Positions 18,073 to 27,242 of a DNA stretch of 64,000 nt are shown in pieces (within the stretch, counting starts at the first letter, position 1; the number at the start of each line of letters is the position of its first letter). Source of the DNA: Phycisphaerales bacterium (GTDB lineage: Bacteria > Planctomycetota > Phycisphaerae > UBA1845 > Fen-1342); contig JADJWG010000001.1 of assembly GCA_016716475.1 (NCBI GenBank), forward strand, positions 1,116,001-1,180,000, read 5' to 3'. The translations under genes and the position numbers were made by a program. Below the pieces are notes generated by a model. The model saw only the letters and a program-made list of their open reading frames with translations, ran no database searches and had not been told where the DNA came from.

Positions 18073-20963
18073 TGAGCGCGCGGGTTGCACGGGCCCTTGG
18101 AGCCGGCGACCGTTCGTGCTCTGCACAGGTTCGCATCCTGCGAGCGCTGGTCGCAATGGTCCTCTTCGGAGTCGGCGGCTGCGTTGGGCCGGGGCCACGG
18201 GGTGTGACCTGTTGGCTTGTCGATGGTGGCGAGGAGCTCACGCTTAGCACGCCACCGCAACCGGAGAACGAGATCTTCTCCGCCAGCGCGGGCGAATTGC
18301 GACTCACGGCGGCACTGAATGAGATCCTCGGTGTGCAACTGGCCCTGCGCACGAACGCGCCACCCGCGGGCCCGTTCGATGTCCGCGTCAGCGATCTCAT
18401 CAGCATCAGTGGGCGGCTGCCAGCCAACCGTACCTGGCGACTTTATCGTGCACAACTCACACGGATCGAGCAATTCCGCAACTGGTATCCGGTGCATACG
18501 GGTCAACCGGCGCTTCCAACACTGGTCCCGGACGTGCTCGTCCCGTGGAATGCCCCGCGCGGCGGCGGTCCGGTCGTGCTCACCGAACCGCGGAATGAAC
18601 TGGTGTGGCTCGACCTGCGTGTGCCGCCGACGGCTACGCCGGGAGACTACCGCGGCCGGCTGGAGGTCGTGGCGACCGGTGATGGCACGGTTGTATTCCA
18701 GTGTGAAGTGCGGCTCGAGGTGCTGCCCGTCCTGTTGCCGAGCACGCGCAGTCTGCCGGTAGTATGCCGGATCGATCCGCGCGATCTGCTGACGCGACAA
18801 CTGGGCTGGCCACGAACCTCCGCCGAGGATACGCGCATCCTGCCCGAGTTGCCGTTACACGAACCGGCGCGGCGCCTCGTGGATGCGACCATGGCGCTGT
18901 TCCAGGAGCACCGCACCAATCCGGTTCTGTGGGCGTCATTCCCGCGTTTCCGCCTGTTGGACGAGCGACGCGTCGAGGTGCGCTGGGCCGAATATGACGC
19001 GCTCGTGGAGGGCTGGCTCACCGGTCGGGCATTCGAGGACCGTGTGCCATTGGACGTGTGGCCGGTGCCGGCCAGCAGCGCGCACCCGGCCGCAGAACGT
19101 TTCGACGGACTCGACAGCCCGCGCTACGCGCGCGTGCTGTCCGCGTACCTGGCCGAATGCGAGCGACACTTCGCGAACCGCAGATGGCCCGCACGACTGC
19201 TCTTCCGCCCGCTGCCGCCGACCGTTCTATCGCTGGAGACGGTCGCGCGCGTGCGGCGCTTCGGCGGCATTCAGCAGCAGAGCGAGACGCAGCTGCCACT
19301 CGTGGCGCACCTGCCGGCGCGGTCGCTGCGCGGGCTCGGGTGGCACGAAGCACCGGCGATCGACGTGGAGGGGGTGAGCATCTGGGCGCCACCGGCGAAC
19401 TGGTATGAACCCGAAGCCGTCCAAGCCGAACGCAACCTCGGTCGGGAGGGCTGGCTGCTACCGGCGTGGCCGCCTTACAGCCCCACGACCGAGGTCGGCT
19501 CGGTGGCCAACGACCCGCGCGTGCTTGCGTGGCAGGCGTACCGCTACGGTTGCGAAGGCATCTGGCTGGAGCACGCCGCGGAGTTCGAGGGTCGCAGCGG
19601 CCCCGCGACGGCCCTGGAACCCTGGCGTGGTGGGGCACTCGTGTACCCCGGCGCGGATTACGGCCTGCGTGAGACCCCGGTGCCATCGGTCCGCTTGAAG
19701 CGGCTGCGTCGTGGCTTGCAGGACTACGAGCTATTACGGCTGTTAGAGGAAAACGGGAAACCGCTCCTTGCACAAACGCTCGCAGGACACGTGCAGCGCT
19801 GGGCCTTCACGGACGCGTGCCTGGACAACCTCAGCACGACGCGCGACAGCGGGTGGCCACGGGAAACCTGGGTGCTGGGTCTCGCACGGCGGCTGATGCT
19901 GGCTGAACTGGCGGGCACCTTCACGCCGGACCCCGCGACCCGGCAGCGGCAGATTCAGAATCTCGCGCAATGGAGCGCGTTGATGAGCCGCGCCGAGCAG
20001 GTACGCGTCCGCATCGACGGAGTGCGACTACACACGCAAGCGGGAGCCCTGCGGGCGACCGCCCTCGCGAGCGTGCTTAACCTGACAAACCGGCCGTGGG
20101 AGGCCCGCTGGACATTGTCATCAGCGCCACCCGGCTGGCGTATCACCGAGGAGCTGCGCACAGCAGTGGAACCGGGGGGACGACGAGCGGTACCCATTCC
20201 GCTCGAGCTGACGGCGTTTCCCTACCACGTCGACGGGGTCTACCCCTGCGAGTTCACACTGGAATCGGCAGCACTCGGCCAATTGCGTGTGCCGGCGCGG
20301 CTCGCGGTCGCCACCGCCCAGGCCGTCACGGACCCGCCGCACATCGATGGACAACTCTCCGACTGGCCACTGGGGACCAGCAACACGCTCGGCGACTTCC
20401 GCCTGACACGGCCGAGTGAGCCCAACAGCGCGTCGCGCGCCGCTCGTCCAACCCTGCCCACGCAGGCCTTCTTCGCATTTGATGCGGATCACCTCTACAT
20501 TGCCGTGCGGTGCGCTTTGCGGCCGGGCGAGCCGCCGCTCTGGCGCGCGGACAATCGGATCGAACTCGATGGCACCACACCTTGGGGCCAGGACGTGGTG
20601 GAGATCCTGCTGGATCCACGCGGGGTGGCGACCGGCACAAGCGGCGATGTGTACTGTCTCCAATTGAAGCCGAGCGGCCTGCTGCTCGCGACACGCGGCT
20701 GCCGCACGGAGCCACCGATGGGCCGGGCTGAATTCTGGCCGACCGGAGCGCGAGCGGCGGTTGCGATCGAGCGCGACGCCTGGATCGTGGAGCTCGCGTT
20801 GCCATTCGAGGCCTTCGGACCCGCCGGACGCCGCGCGCAGCTTTGGGGGGCCAACGTCACGCGTCTCGATGCGCGGCGCGGAGAATATTCGACGTGGTCG
20901 GGCACCCAGGGCAACGTGTACTCACCCGCCACTCTCGGCAACCTGATCCTGCCATCGCCCTAG
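18072..20963 (+). CDS. Large lipoprotein with DUF4091 glycoside-hydrolase-like and CBM9-like domains
   Basis: This 963-residue protein has a signal peptide with lipobox (VLFGVGGC). The middle resembles the DUF4091/GH123-like architecture: a beta-sandwich region (about residues 60-230), a TIM-barrel-like core, and the family ending with PRVLAWQAYRYGCEGIWLE followed by GGALVYPG and RLKRLRRGLQDYELL (about 475-560). A C-terminal domain starting near PPHIDGQLSDWP (about 755) resembles carbohydrate-binding/DOMON family 9, with AFFAFDADHLYIAVR and DVVEILLDPR. It is probably a cell-surface glycan-active or glycan-binding protein; the substrate and catalytic residues could not be fixed by eye. The ATG at 18072 overlaps the preceding stop by one base. 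Confidence 0.75.
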   Translation: MSARVARALGAGDRSCSAQVRILRALVAMVLFGVGGCVGPGPRGVTCWLVDGGEELTLSTPPQPENEIFSASAGELRLTAALNEILGVQLALRTNAPPAGPFDVRVSDLISISGRLPANRTWRLYRAQLTRIEQFRNWYPVHTGQPALPTLVPDVLVPWNAPRGGGPVVLTEPRNELVWLDLRVPPTATPGDYRGRLEVVATGDGTVVFQCEVRLEVLPVLLPSTRSLPVVCRIDPRDLLTRQLGWPRTSAEDTRILPELPLHEPARRLVDATMALFQEHRTNPVLWASFPRFRLLDERRVEVRWAEYDALVEGWLTGRAFEDRVPLDVWPVPASSAHPAAERFDGLDSPRYARVLSAYLAECERHFANRRWPARLLFRPLPPTVLSLETVARVRRFGGIQQQSETQLPLVAHLPARSLRGLGWHEAPAIDVEGVSIWAPPANWYEPEAVQAERNLGREGWLLPAWPPYSPTTEVGSVANDPRVLAWQAYRYGCEGIWLEHAAEFEGRSGPATALEPWRGGALVYPGADYGLRETPVPSVRLKRLRRGLQDYELLRLLEENGKPLLAQTLAGHVQRWAFTDACLDNLSTTRDSGWPRETWVLGLARRLMLAELAGTFTPDPATRQRQIQNLAQWSALMSRAEQVRVRIDGVRLHTQAGALRATALASVLNLTNRPWEARWTLSSAPPGWRITEELRTAVEPGGRRAVPIPLELTAFPYHVDGVYPCEFTLESAALGQLRVPARLAVATAQAVTDPPHIDGQLSDWPLGTSNTLGDFRLTRPSEPNSASRAARPTLPTQAFFAFDADHLYIAVRCALRPGEPPLWRADNRIELDGTTPWGQDVVEILLDPRGVATGTSGDVYCLQLKPSGLLLATRGCRTEPPMGRAEFWPTGARAAVAIERDAWIVELALPFEAFGPAGRRAQLWGANVTRLDARRGEYSTWSGTQGNVYSPATLGNLILPSP

Positions 20964-20977
20964 TCACAGAAAACCGC

Positions 20978-21005
20978 TTTGAGCCCGGCTACGATCTCGT
21001 ATACT
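20978..21005 (+). promoter_or_regulatory. Candidate promoter upstream of the methyltransferase region
   Basis: TTTGAG (20978-20983) and TATACT (21000-21005) are separated by 16 bases, 52 bases before the small coding region at 21058. Resemblance only. Confidence 0.4.
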
Positions 21006-21057
21006 ACGCGGGGTGTTGCCTATCACACCGGTCCAGGTGTGCATGCGTGGAGCGTGA

Positions 21058-21273
21058 GTGCTGATGACGGTTCCTCCCGGTTCGCAACTGGCACATGCGG
21101 CCATCGCACTGCCGCTGAGCAACGTCCTCGGGATGTGCCCGCCTGCATCTACCCACGCGCTACCCTTTCCGGTTGGGAAGTGGCAACTCACCGCTGTGCC
21201 GGCCGGCAGCGGGCTGATCGAACTCACCCTGACGCCTCTCAGCTACGGAGCGTACGAGGTTCTGCATGGCTGA
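21058..21273 (+). CDS. Small hypothetical protein
   Basis: This is a 69-71 residue open frame (ATG at 21064, or GTG at 21058) lying directly after a promoter candidate and overlapping the methyltransferase start by eight bases. It has the composition of a small beta-rich protein (PVGKWQLTAVPAGSGLIELTLTPL) and no recognised domain. The position and overlap argue for a real coupled gene, but the weak ribosome binding site and lack of a known family keep confidence low. Confidence 0.35.
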   Translation: MLMTVPPGSQLAHAAIALPLSNVLGMCPPASTHALPFPVGKWQLTAVPAGSGLIELTLTPLSYGAYEVLHG

Positions 21274-21960
21274 TTCAGTAGGTACCGTCTCTCCGCCGGC
21301 GGCCGCAAGCGCCCTCGTACTCGATGCCGCCCGTGTGCAGTTCGACAAGTGGGCCCTGAGCTACGATCGATCACTGCTCAATGAGCTGGTATTCTTCCCC
21401 ACGATCCGCGCGTGCCAGGAAGAGATTCTGCGCTGGCATGCGGCGCGGGGCGGTGGGGATTTCTCGGTGCTCGACGTGGGCTGCGGCACCGGCCGCTTCG
21501 TGAACCTGCTGGCAGCATTTCCAGCGGCGAAGCGGCTCGTGGGACTCGACTACTCACCTGTGATGGTTGCGCAATTGCGCGAGAAGATCGCGGCCTCGCC
21601 GCACGGCGCGAAGGTCGAGGCCATCGAAGGCGATTCGGAGCACCTCCCCTTCCCGCCGCATCCTTCGACGTGCTGACCTGCTGTAATTCCTTCCACCACT
21701 ATCCGCACCAGGCGGCTGTCGTGCGCGGCTTTCTCCGCGTGCTCAAGCCGGGGGGACTGCTGATCCTGGTTGACGGCTTCCGCGATAACGTCATCGGCTG
21801 GCTCATCTTCGACCTCGTCGTCACCGGTATCGAGCGGAATGTCTACCATGTCCCCTGGGCCGAAATGCGCCAACTACTCACCGACGCGGGCTTTCCCGCC
21901 GTGCGGCAGCGCAAGCTGAACGTCCTCGCGCCACTGCTGGTCAACGTCGCCCAATGTTGA
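21266..21960 (+). pseudogene. SAM-dependent methyltransferase disrupted by a frameshift
   Basis: The first frame (from ATG 21266) encodes a class I methyltransferase N-terminus with the SAM-binding motif VLDVGCGTGRFVNLL and continues to EHLPFP, then hits a stop at 21674-21676. The remaining conserved part (ASFDVLTCCNSFHHYPHQ, FLRVLKPGGLLILVDGF) continues in another frame from about 21655 to a stop at 21958-21960. Restoring one base near 21655-21662 (for example an extra G after CCC) would rejoin the frames into a UbiE/Methyltransf_11-type protein of about 231 residues. It is either a genuine recent inactivation or a sequencing error; the downstream half shows no further decay. Confidence 0.8.
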
Positions 21961-22144
21961 GCCCAGGCGCCACATCATGACCCAACGCACACCTTATCGG
22001 GCCTTGACTGTCCAGCCACTTTGTTCGCCACAGTTCTCACTCCCACCCAGTCGATGAGAGAAGGACGCACAGCCGCGCGCGGGATCTCGCGCGCGCCAGG
22101 ATCGCGGCCACCGCCGACCCTGCCATGCTGCGAGGACCCTGCCA

Positions 22145-22840
22145 ATGGTGCAGCTTCAGGACATTGTGATTACCTGGGTGGCAACGCAGTCGGCCGCGAC
22201 GGGCGTTGTGATCTTCATCGCGGGGCTGGTCCTCGGTGTGTGGGGCTTCAAGGTCCGTCGTGTCATGCTGGCCATCATCGGCGCCTTGGTCGGCGCTGCC
22301 ATGGGGAACTTCGCCACACCGCTGGTGCAGACTCCCGCAGAATGGCTGCTACCCGTTCTGGGAGCGGTGCTGGTGGCGGGGTCGGCGATCGCATGGACCG
22401 GTTGGGGGATGTTTCTGTCCGCGGTCGCCATCTGGGGATATCTGGGACTGTACCTGCCCGAACAGGTCGGGCTGCGTGGCTGGCCGGTGTGGTGCGTAGG
22501 CGCGTTGTTGGCGCTGGCCGGTACGGTCGTCACGATGCTGGCGCGGCGGTCGATGGTGGTGTTGTTATCCAGCTTCGTGGGGGCCGCAGGACTGGTGATT
22601 GGTTTCGTGGGAATGAGCTCCGCGACTGTGCCGGTCATCGGGACCACATTTCGAAGCTGGGTCTCGGGCCAGGGACTGGTACTGCCGGTACTCTTCCTGA
22701 TGCTGACAACCATGATGTACTCGTTCCAATCGAACCTCTTTCAGGGTGACATGCGGCTGGGTGGGGTCGGCGACGGGATGACACTCAGGGGTGCGGAACC
22801 CGTGTCGGCGGCACCAACCACGCCCCGGGCGCGACGTTGA
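22145..22840 (+). CDS. Polytopic membrane protein of unknown function
   Basis: This 231-residue protein has about six or seven hydrophobic helices with glycine-rich stretches (GLVLGVWGF, IIGALVGAAMG, GFVGMSSATVP). The regular repeats of hydrophobic segments with small residues resemble the DUF4203/TMEM198-like group, but this is only a general similarity. A short hydrophilic tail (about 40 residues) follows. It is flanked by the broken methyltransferase gene and thrS, with gaps of 184 and 295 bases, and is probably a single-gene unit. Confidence 0.6.
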   Translation: MVQLQDIVITWVATQSAATGVVIFIAGLVLGVWGFKVRRVMLAIIGALVGAAMGNFATPLVQTPAEWLLPVLGAVLVAGSAIAWTGWGMFLSAVAIWGYLGLYLPEQVGLRGWPVWCVGALLALAGTVVTMLARRSMVVLLSSFVGAAGLVIGFVGMSSATVPVIGTTFRSWVSGQGLVLPVLFLMLTTMMYSFQSNLFQGDMRLGGVGDGMTLRGAEPVSAAPTTPRARR

Positions 22841-22882
22841 AACGGATCTGGACGGCTTTCTGCGCCAACAGACCGATTTCGG

Positions 22883-22910
22883 TTGACTTCCCGGCACGAA
22901 CGGGTAGAGT
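22883..22910 (+). promoter_or_regulatory. Candidate thrS promoter with a long leader
   Basis: TTGACT (22883-22888) and TAGAGT (22905-22910) are 16 bases apart. A transcript from here would have a leader of about 220 bases before the thrS ATG at 23136. I see no clear T-box or operator in that leader. Confidence 0.45.
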
Positions 22911-23135
22911 GATTGACTAGCGGCGCTGTTGCGCCCGCGTCTCACTCGTGGCTGGAATGCGTCGAAGATGATGGACTTCAGGGCAACATCGTGATGGACA
23001 GTAACACAGGCGGGAGCCCGGGCCGCGCGCCGACCTGCTCGTCCATCCAGAGACATTGCTCTGCGAGCGGGTGTCCATCCCCCCGCGGCGCCTCCGACGC
23101 CCGGCACACTCCACGCCCATGAGGAAGTTTCCCGC

Positions 23136-25298
23136 ATGCTGAAGGTTCGCCTTCCCGACGGCCAGGTCGTCGAGCACCCGGACGGTTCGTCCGCGGCCGA
23201 CGTACTGGCAGCCGTCGCACCGGGCCTGGCCCGGCGCGCCGTCGCTGCCCGCGTTAACGACCAGGTCATCGATCTGCACCGTCCGCTTCCCGGTCCCGAG
23301 GTCGAGTTGGTGGCCCTGACGTTGGACGACCCCGCCGGCCTCGAAGTGGCCCGCCATAGCTGCGCACACGTGATGGCCGAGGCCATCTGCGCACTCTGGC
23401 CACAGACGAAGCTGGCGTACGGGCCACCGGTTGAGAATGGGTTCTACTACGACATGGAGCTGGATCATCCGCTGACGCCGGAGGACTTCGCCCGGATCGA
23501 GGCGAAGATGGCGGAGATCGTGAAGGAGGATCGGCCCTTCACGCGGTACGAGGTGCCACGAGCGGCAGCGCTGCAGAAACTTTCGCAGGAAGGTAATCCT
23601 TACAAGCTGGACAATGCGGAGCGGGCCGGCGGCGACGTGCTCAGCTTCTACGTAACCGGATCGGTCGCGTCGGGCTGCTTCGAAGACCTGTGCCGCGGTC
23701 CGCATGTGCCGAGCAGTGGAAAGGTGGGCGCGTTCAAGGTCATGCAGGTCTCCGGCGCCTACTGGCACGGTGATGCCACCAAGCAGCAATTGCAGCGCGT
23801 GTACGGCACGACCTGGCCCGATCGCAAGGCACTGCGCATGCACCTCGACCGGCTCGAGGAGGCCCGCAAGCGCGACCACCGCAAGATCGGCCAGGAACTT
23901 GGTTTGTTTCTGCTCGACGCGTCGGTCGGCACCGGACTGGTGCTGTGGAAGCCGCGCGGGGCGGTACTGCGGCGCGTGCTGGAATCATTCATCCTCGAGG
24001 AGTTGCTGCGGCGCGGCTACCAGTCGGTCTACACGCCGCACATCGGGAAGCTCGACCTCTATCGCACGAGCGGACACTTCCCCTATTACAAGGACAGCCA
24101 GTACCCACCGCTCTATGAGTCGGACCGCGCCCGCCAGTTGAACCGGTTGTGGGAACTGGCCCGGGCCTCGAATGCCCCGCGCGCCAGCACCGCGGAACTG
24201 GAGCTCTTCGACTCCATCGCGGCCGAGCATGCCGACCTGCTCAAGGCCGGCTATCCGATCGACCTGCCCATGGAGGAACGGCTGCGGCGCATCCGCAACT
24301 GGCTCTCGGTCGAGGATGGTTACCTGCTGCGGCCGATGAACTGCCCACACCACGTGCGGATCTACGCATCGGAACCGCGGAGTTATCGCGATCTGCCGGT
24401 GCGGCTGGCCGAGTTCGGCCAGGTGTACCGCTACGAGCAATCGGGGGAAGTCAACGGAATGACGCGCGTGCGCGGCTTCTGCCAGGACGATGCGCACATC
24501 TTCTGCACGCCCGCTCAGTTGCAGGATGAAATCATCGGCTGCGTGGAGATGGCCGAGCTGGTTCTGCGCGTCATCGGCCTGACCGATTACCGCGTCCGCA
24601 TCGGCCTCCGTGACGACAGTGACAAGTACATCGGCAGCCGTGAGAACTGGACCCAGGCCGAGGCCGCGGTGCGGGAAGCGGTGCGACGCACGGGCATGCA
24701 GTCCACCGAGGCGCGGGGGGAAGCCGCATTCTATGGCCCGAAAATCGACTTCGTGGTGAAGGACTGCCTCGGCCGCGACTGGCAGCTCGGTACCGTGCAG
24801 GTCGATTACAACCTGCCGGAGCGCTTCCAGCTCACCTACATCGGCGACGACAATGCGGAGCACCGGCCGATCATGGTGCACCGCGCCCCCTTCGGGAGCT
24901 TCGAGCGGTTCGTCGGCATCCTGATCGAGCATTTCGCCGGCGCGTTTCCGCTCTGGCTGGCGCCGATCCAGGTGCGGGTGTGCTCGATCAGCGAGAAGTC
25001 GTCGGCCTATGCCCGCGCGGTCTACGAGGCGCTGCGCGCCGCGAGTGTGCGCGTCGAGATCGACGAAAGCGGCGACCGCATCAGCGCCAAGATCCGCAAC
25101 GCGGCGCTGCTGAAGATTCCCTATATCCTCGTGGTCGGCGAGCAGGAAGCCGCAGACCAGACCGTCAACGTGCGCACGCGCGACGGCAAGCAGTATGGCA
25201 GTTTCAGCTTGCCCGAGTTCCTGGCCGCATGCGCGCAGGAGATCGCAACCCGGGGACAGGAAATCCCCGCCGCCGCAGGCCAGGCGACGGCGCCCTGA
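23136..25298 (+). CDS. thrS: Threonyl-tRNA synthetase
   Basis: This 720-residue class II synthetase charges tRNA-Thr. It has an N-terminal TGS domain (about residues 1-62), the editing domain with RHSCAHVMAEA (the zinc-like HxxxH region), the catalytic core with the zinc-ligand MNCPHH segment, motif 2 region FGQVYRYEQSGEVNG and RGFCQDDAHIF, motif 3 HRAPFGSFERF, and a C-terminal anticodon-binding domain. It is longer than the usual ~640 residues because of an insertion of about 70 residues before MNCPHH (around PLYESDRARQLNRLWELA...) and a short Ala-rich tail. It is followed after 45 bases by infC, the conserved thrS-infC arrangement. Confidence 0.97.
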   Translation: MLKVRLPDGQVVEHPDGSSAADVLAAVAPGLARRAVAARVNDQVIDLHRPLPGPEVELVALTLDDPAGLEVARHSCAHVMAEAICALWPQTKLAYGPPVENGFYYDMELDHPLTPEDFARIEAKMAEIVKEDRPFTRYEVPRAAALQKLSQEGNPYKLDNAERAGGDVLSFYVTGSVASGCFEDLCRGPHVPSSGKVGAFKVMQVSGAYWHGDATKQQLQRVYGTTWPDRKALRMHLDRLEEARKRDHRKIGQELGLFLLDASVGTGLVLWKPRGAVLRRVLESFILEELLRRGYQSVYTPHIGKLDLYRTSGHFPYYKDSQYPPLYESDRARQLNRLWELARASNAPRASTAELELFDSIAAEHADLLKAGYPIDLPMEERLRRIRNWLSVEDGYLLRPMNCPHHVRIYASEPRSYRDLPVRLAEFGQVYRYEQSGEVNGMTRVRGFCQDDAHIFCTPAQLQDEIIGCVEMAELVLRVIGLTDYRVRIGLRDDSDKYIGSRENWTQAEAAVREAVRRTGMQSTEARGEAAFYGPKIDFVVKDCLGRDWQLGTVQVDYNLPERFQLTYIGDDNAEHRPIMVHRAPFGSFERFVGILIEHFAGAFPLWLAPIQVRVCSISEKSSAYARAVYEALRAASVRVEIDESGDRISAKIRNAALLKIPYILVVGEQEAADQTVNVRTRDGKQYGSFSLPEFLAACAQEIATRGQEIPAAAGQATAP

Positions 25299-25343
25299 TG
25301 ACGAGCCACTCCGGCTGTCATCCATGAAAGGCAGGTGAAGTCC

Positions 25344-26048
25344 ATCAATCAGAACCTTCGGACCAACGATCAGATCCGGATCTCACCGATCCGCGTGATC
25401 AACGAGGCCAACGAGCAGTTGGGGGTGATGCCCGCCCACGAGGCGCTCCGCATGGCGCGCGAAGCCGGTCTCGACCTGGTCGAGGTGCAGCCCAACGTGC
25501 GCCCGCCCGTCTGCCGCATCATGAACTACGGCAAGTGGAAGTACACGCAGAAGAAGAAGTCGAAGAAGCATCACGAGCAGTTGACCAAGGAGGTCCGCCT
25601 CCGGCCCAAGACGGATACGCACGACCGCGAGATCAAGCTCAATCGCGCGATCCGCTTCTTCAAGAAGGGTCACAAGGTCCAGTTCACGATGCAGTTCCGC
25701 GGACGCGAGCGCTTCCGCAAGGAAATCGCCTTCGACATTTTCCGCGACCTGTTGGCTTTCTTCGGCCAGCGTGTGAAAGTCGAGCGGCCGCCGTCCATGG
25801 ACGGGCGGCACATGATCATGATTCTCTCCGCCCTCAAGGACGCCTTCGCCGACGTGCAGGTCGACGAGACCGAACACGACGAGGATGAGGACGAGAGCGT
25901 GGACGAAAGCGTGGGTGAGCGCGCGGACGAACTCGAAGGCGAGCTCGACGAGGCGACTCACGAGCCCGCCCCGGCGCGGGCGACGGCCGAGCCCGTGGCG
26001 GAAACGGCAACGGAACAGCCCGCCGAGGAAGAAGAAGAGCGCGCCTAG
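25344..26048 (+). CDS. infC: Translation initiation factor IF-3, probable ATC start
   Basis: IF-3 binds the 30S subunit and proofreads start-codon choice. The N-terminal domain (INQNLRTNDQIRISPIRVI), the linker (YGKWKYTQKKKSKKHH) and the C-terminal domain (HDREIKLNRAIRFFKKGHKV, GRERFRKEIAFD) are all present. A tail of about 60 residues rich in Asp/Glu extends well beyond the ~180-residue core, as seen in some planctomycetes. The start is placed at ATC 25344 because AGGTGA (25333-25338) lies five bases upstream. A GTG at 25335 is the alternative, but it sits inside that Shine-Dalgarno. A rare start codon would allow the known IF-3 self-repression. No rpmI or rplT follows. Confidence 0.93.
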   Translation: MNQNLRTNDQIRISPIRVINEANEQLGVMPAHEALRMAREAGLDLVEVQPNVRPPVCRIMNYGKWKYTQKKKSKKHHEQLTKEVRLRPKTDTHDREIKLNRAIRFFKKGHKVQFTMQFRGRERFRKEIAFDIFRDLLAFFGQRVKVERPPSMDGRHMIMILSALKDAFADVQVDETEHDEDEDESVDESVGERADELEGELDEATHEPAPARATAEPVAETATEQPAEEEEERA

Positions 26049-26109
26049 CGCCCTGGCGTGTGCCGAATCCCCAGTGCCGGCGCACGAGTCGTACCGTGCA
26101 GGAATCGCG

Positions 26110-27018
26110 ATGTCTGCACCGCCACTCGGCTTCATCGGTCTTGGCATCATGGGCGCTCCGATGGCAGCGCATCTGCGCCGTGCCGGTTATACGCTACACG
26201 TCTTCACCCGGACCCGCGCCCGGGCGGAACCGCTGCTGGCGGCGGGGGCCCAATGGGCGGATTCGCCGGCCGCGTTGGCCGCGCACTGCGAAGTGCTCTT
26301 CACGATGGTGCCGGACACCCCGGACGTGGAGGCGGTACTGTTCGGTCCGCACGGTGCCGCTGGGCACCTGCGTCCGGGCAGCGTGGTCATCGACTGCTCA
26401 ACGATCTGTCCGGACACGACCCGGGCTTTCGCCGAGCGGCTCGCCACGCAGGAGGTGACGCTGCTCGATGCGCCGGTGACGGGCGGCGATGTCGGCGCAC
26501 GGGAGGCCACACTTACGATCATGGTCGGCGGTCCGCCGGTCGCGTTCGAACGGGTCGCCCCGCTGCTGGCGCACCTCGGCCGCCGCGTCGTGCACGTCGG
26601 ACCCAGCGGCAGCGGCCAAGCGCTCAAGGCGTGCAACCAGATCCTGTGCGCGGTCAACATGATCGGCGTCTGCGAGGCGCTGCTGCTGGCCCGCCGCAGC
26701 GGACTCGACCTCTCCGTCGCGCTGGAGACGCTGGAATCCGGCGCCGGAGGTTCGTGGGCATGGAGTCAACTCGGGCCGCGGATCGCGGCGGGTGAGTTCG
26801 AACCGGCCTTCATGATCGGGTTGATGCAGAAGGACCTGCGGATCGTGCAGGCGGCCGCCCAGCACCTGGGGTTGCCGCTACCGGGCACGGCACTGGCGCA
26901 GCAGTTGTTTCGCAGTGTGGAGGCCGAGCCGGACGGGGCACGTCGCGGAACGCAAGCGATGATCCGGGCGCTGGAGCGGATGGCGAATCTGAGACCCGGG
27001 GCGAATACTCCAGGATGA
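26110..27018 (+). CDS. NAD(P)-dependent beta-hydroxyacid dehydrogenase (3-hydroxyisobutyrate dehydrogenase family)
   Basis: This 302-residue protein has the N-terminal dinucleotide motif GFIGLGIMGAPMAAHLRRAG, the substrate-binding DAPVTGGDVGAREATL segment and the catalytic lysine in GSGQALKACNQIL. It is therefore a complete member of the HIBADH/GarR/GlxR family; the exact substrate (3-hydroxyisobutyrate, tartronate semialdehyde or other) cannot be decided. The ATG at 26110 has AGGAA six bases upstream. It lies 61 bases after infC in the place where rpmI-rplT are often found. Confidence 0.9.
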   Translation: MSAPPLGFIGLGIMGAPMAAHLRRAGYTLHVFTRTRARAEPLLAAGAQWADSPAALAAHCEVLFTMVPDTPDVEAVLFGPHGAAGHLRPGSVVIDCSTICPDTTRAFAERLATQEVTLLDAPVTGGDVGAREATLTIMVGGPPVAFERVAPLLAHLGRRVVHVGPSGSGQALKACNQILCAVNMIGVCEALLLARRSGLDLSVALETLESGAGGSWAWSQLGPRIAAGEFEPAFMIGLMQKDLRIVQAAAQHLGLPLPGTALAQQLFRSVEAEPDGARRGTQAMIRALERMANLRPGANTPG

Positions 27019-27141
27019 GCCAGCCGCGAAGACAAACCCGTTACCGTGCGGCGAAAACTTCACCCGGGTGTCGAGCGCATTCCAGCGCGTCGCCGTGTCA
27101 CGCGAGGCGTGGAGTACTCCAAGCATACACCTACGAAGCAG

Positions 27142-27176
27142 GCATCCCGGTTCGGTCTTGAGCCGAACCGGGATGC
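27142..27176. terminator. Perfect 14-bp inverted repeat between convergent genes
   Basis: GCATCCCGGTTCGG (27142-27155) and CCGAACCGGGATGC (27163-27176) pair perfectly around a 7-base loop. It lies between the dehydrogenase and the convergent PAP-CTERM gene and probably acts for both. No T-run is evident on either side. Confidence 0.7.
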
Positions 27177-27242
27177 TCCAATCCATCTCGGCAGGCGCAC
27201 TACGCCATCAAAACGCCGCGCGCCCGGAGAGTGCTCATCAAA

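Noticed and set aside
22070..22100. A GCGCGCGGGATCTCGCGCGC inverted repeat upstream of the membrane-protein gene.
   Set aside because: It is a simple CG-alternating run in GC-rich DNA, with no recognisable terminator or operator context.
22911..23135. Possible T-box in the ~220-base thrS leader.
   Set aside because: No T-box consensus or antiterminator/terminator pair could be found.
24330..24350. MNCPHH instead of the E. coli-type MNCPGH in threonyl-tRNA synthetase.
   Set aside because: This variant occurs in other bacterial ThrRS proteins and keeps the zinc-ligand cysteine, so it is not unusual.
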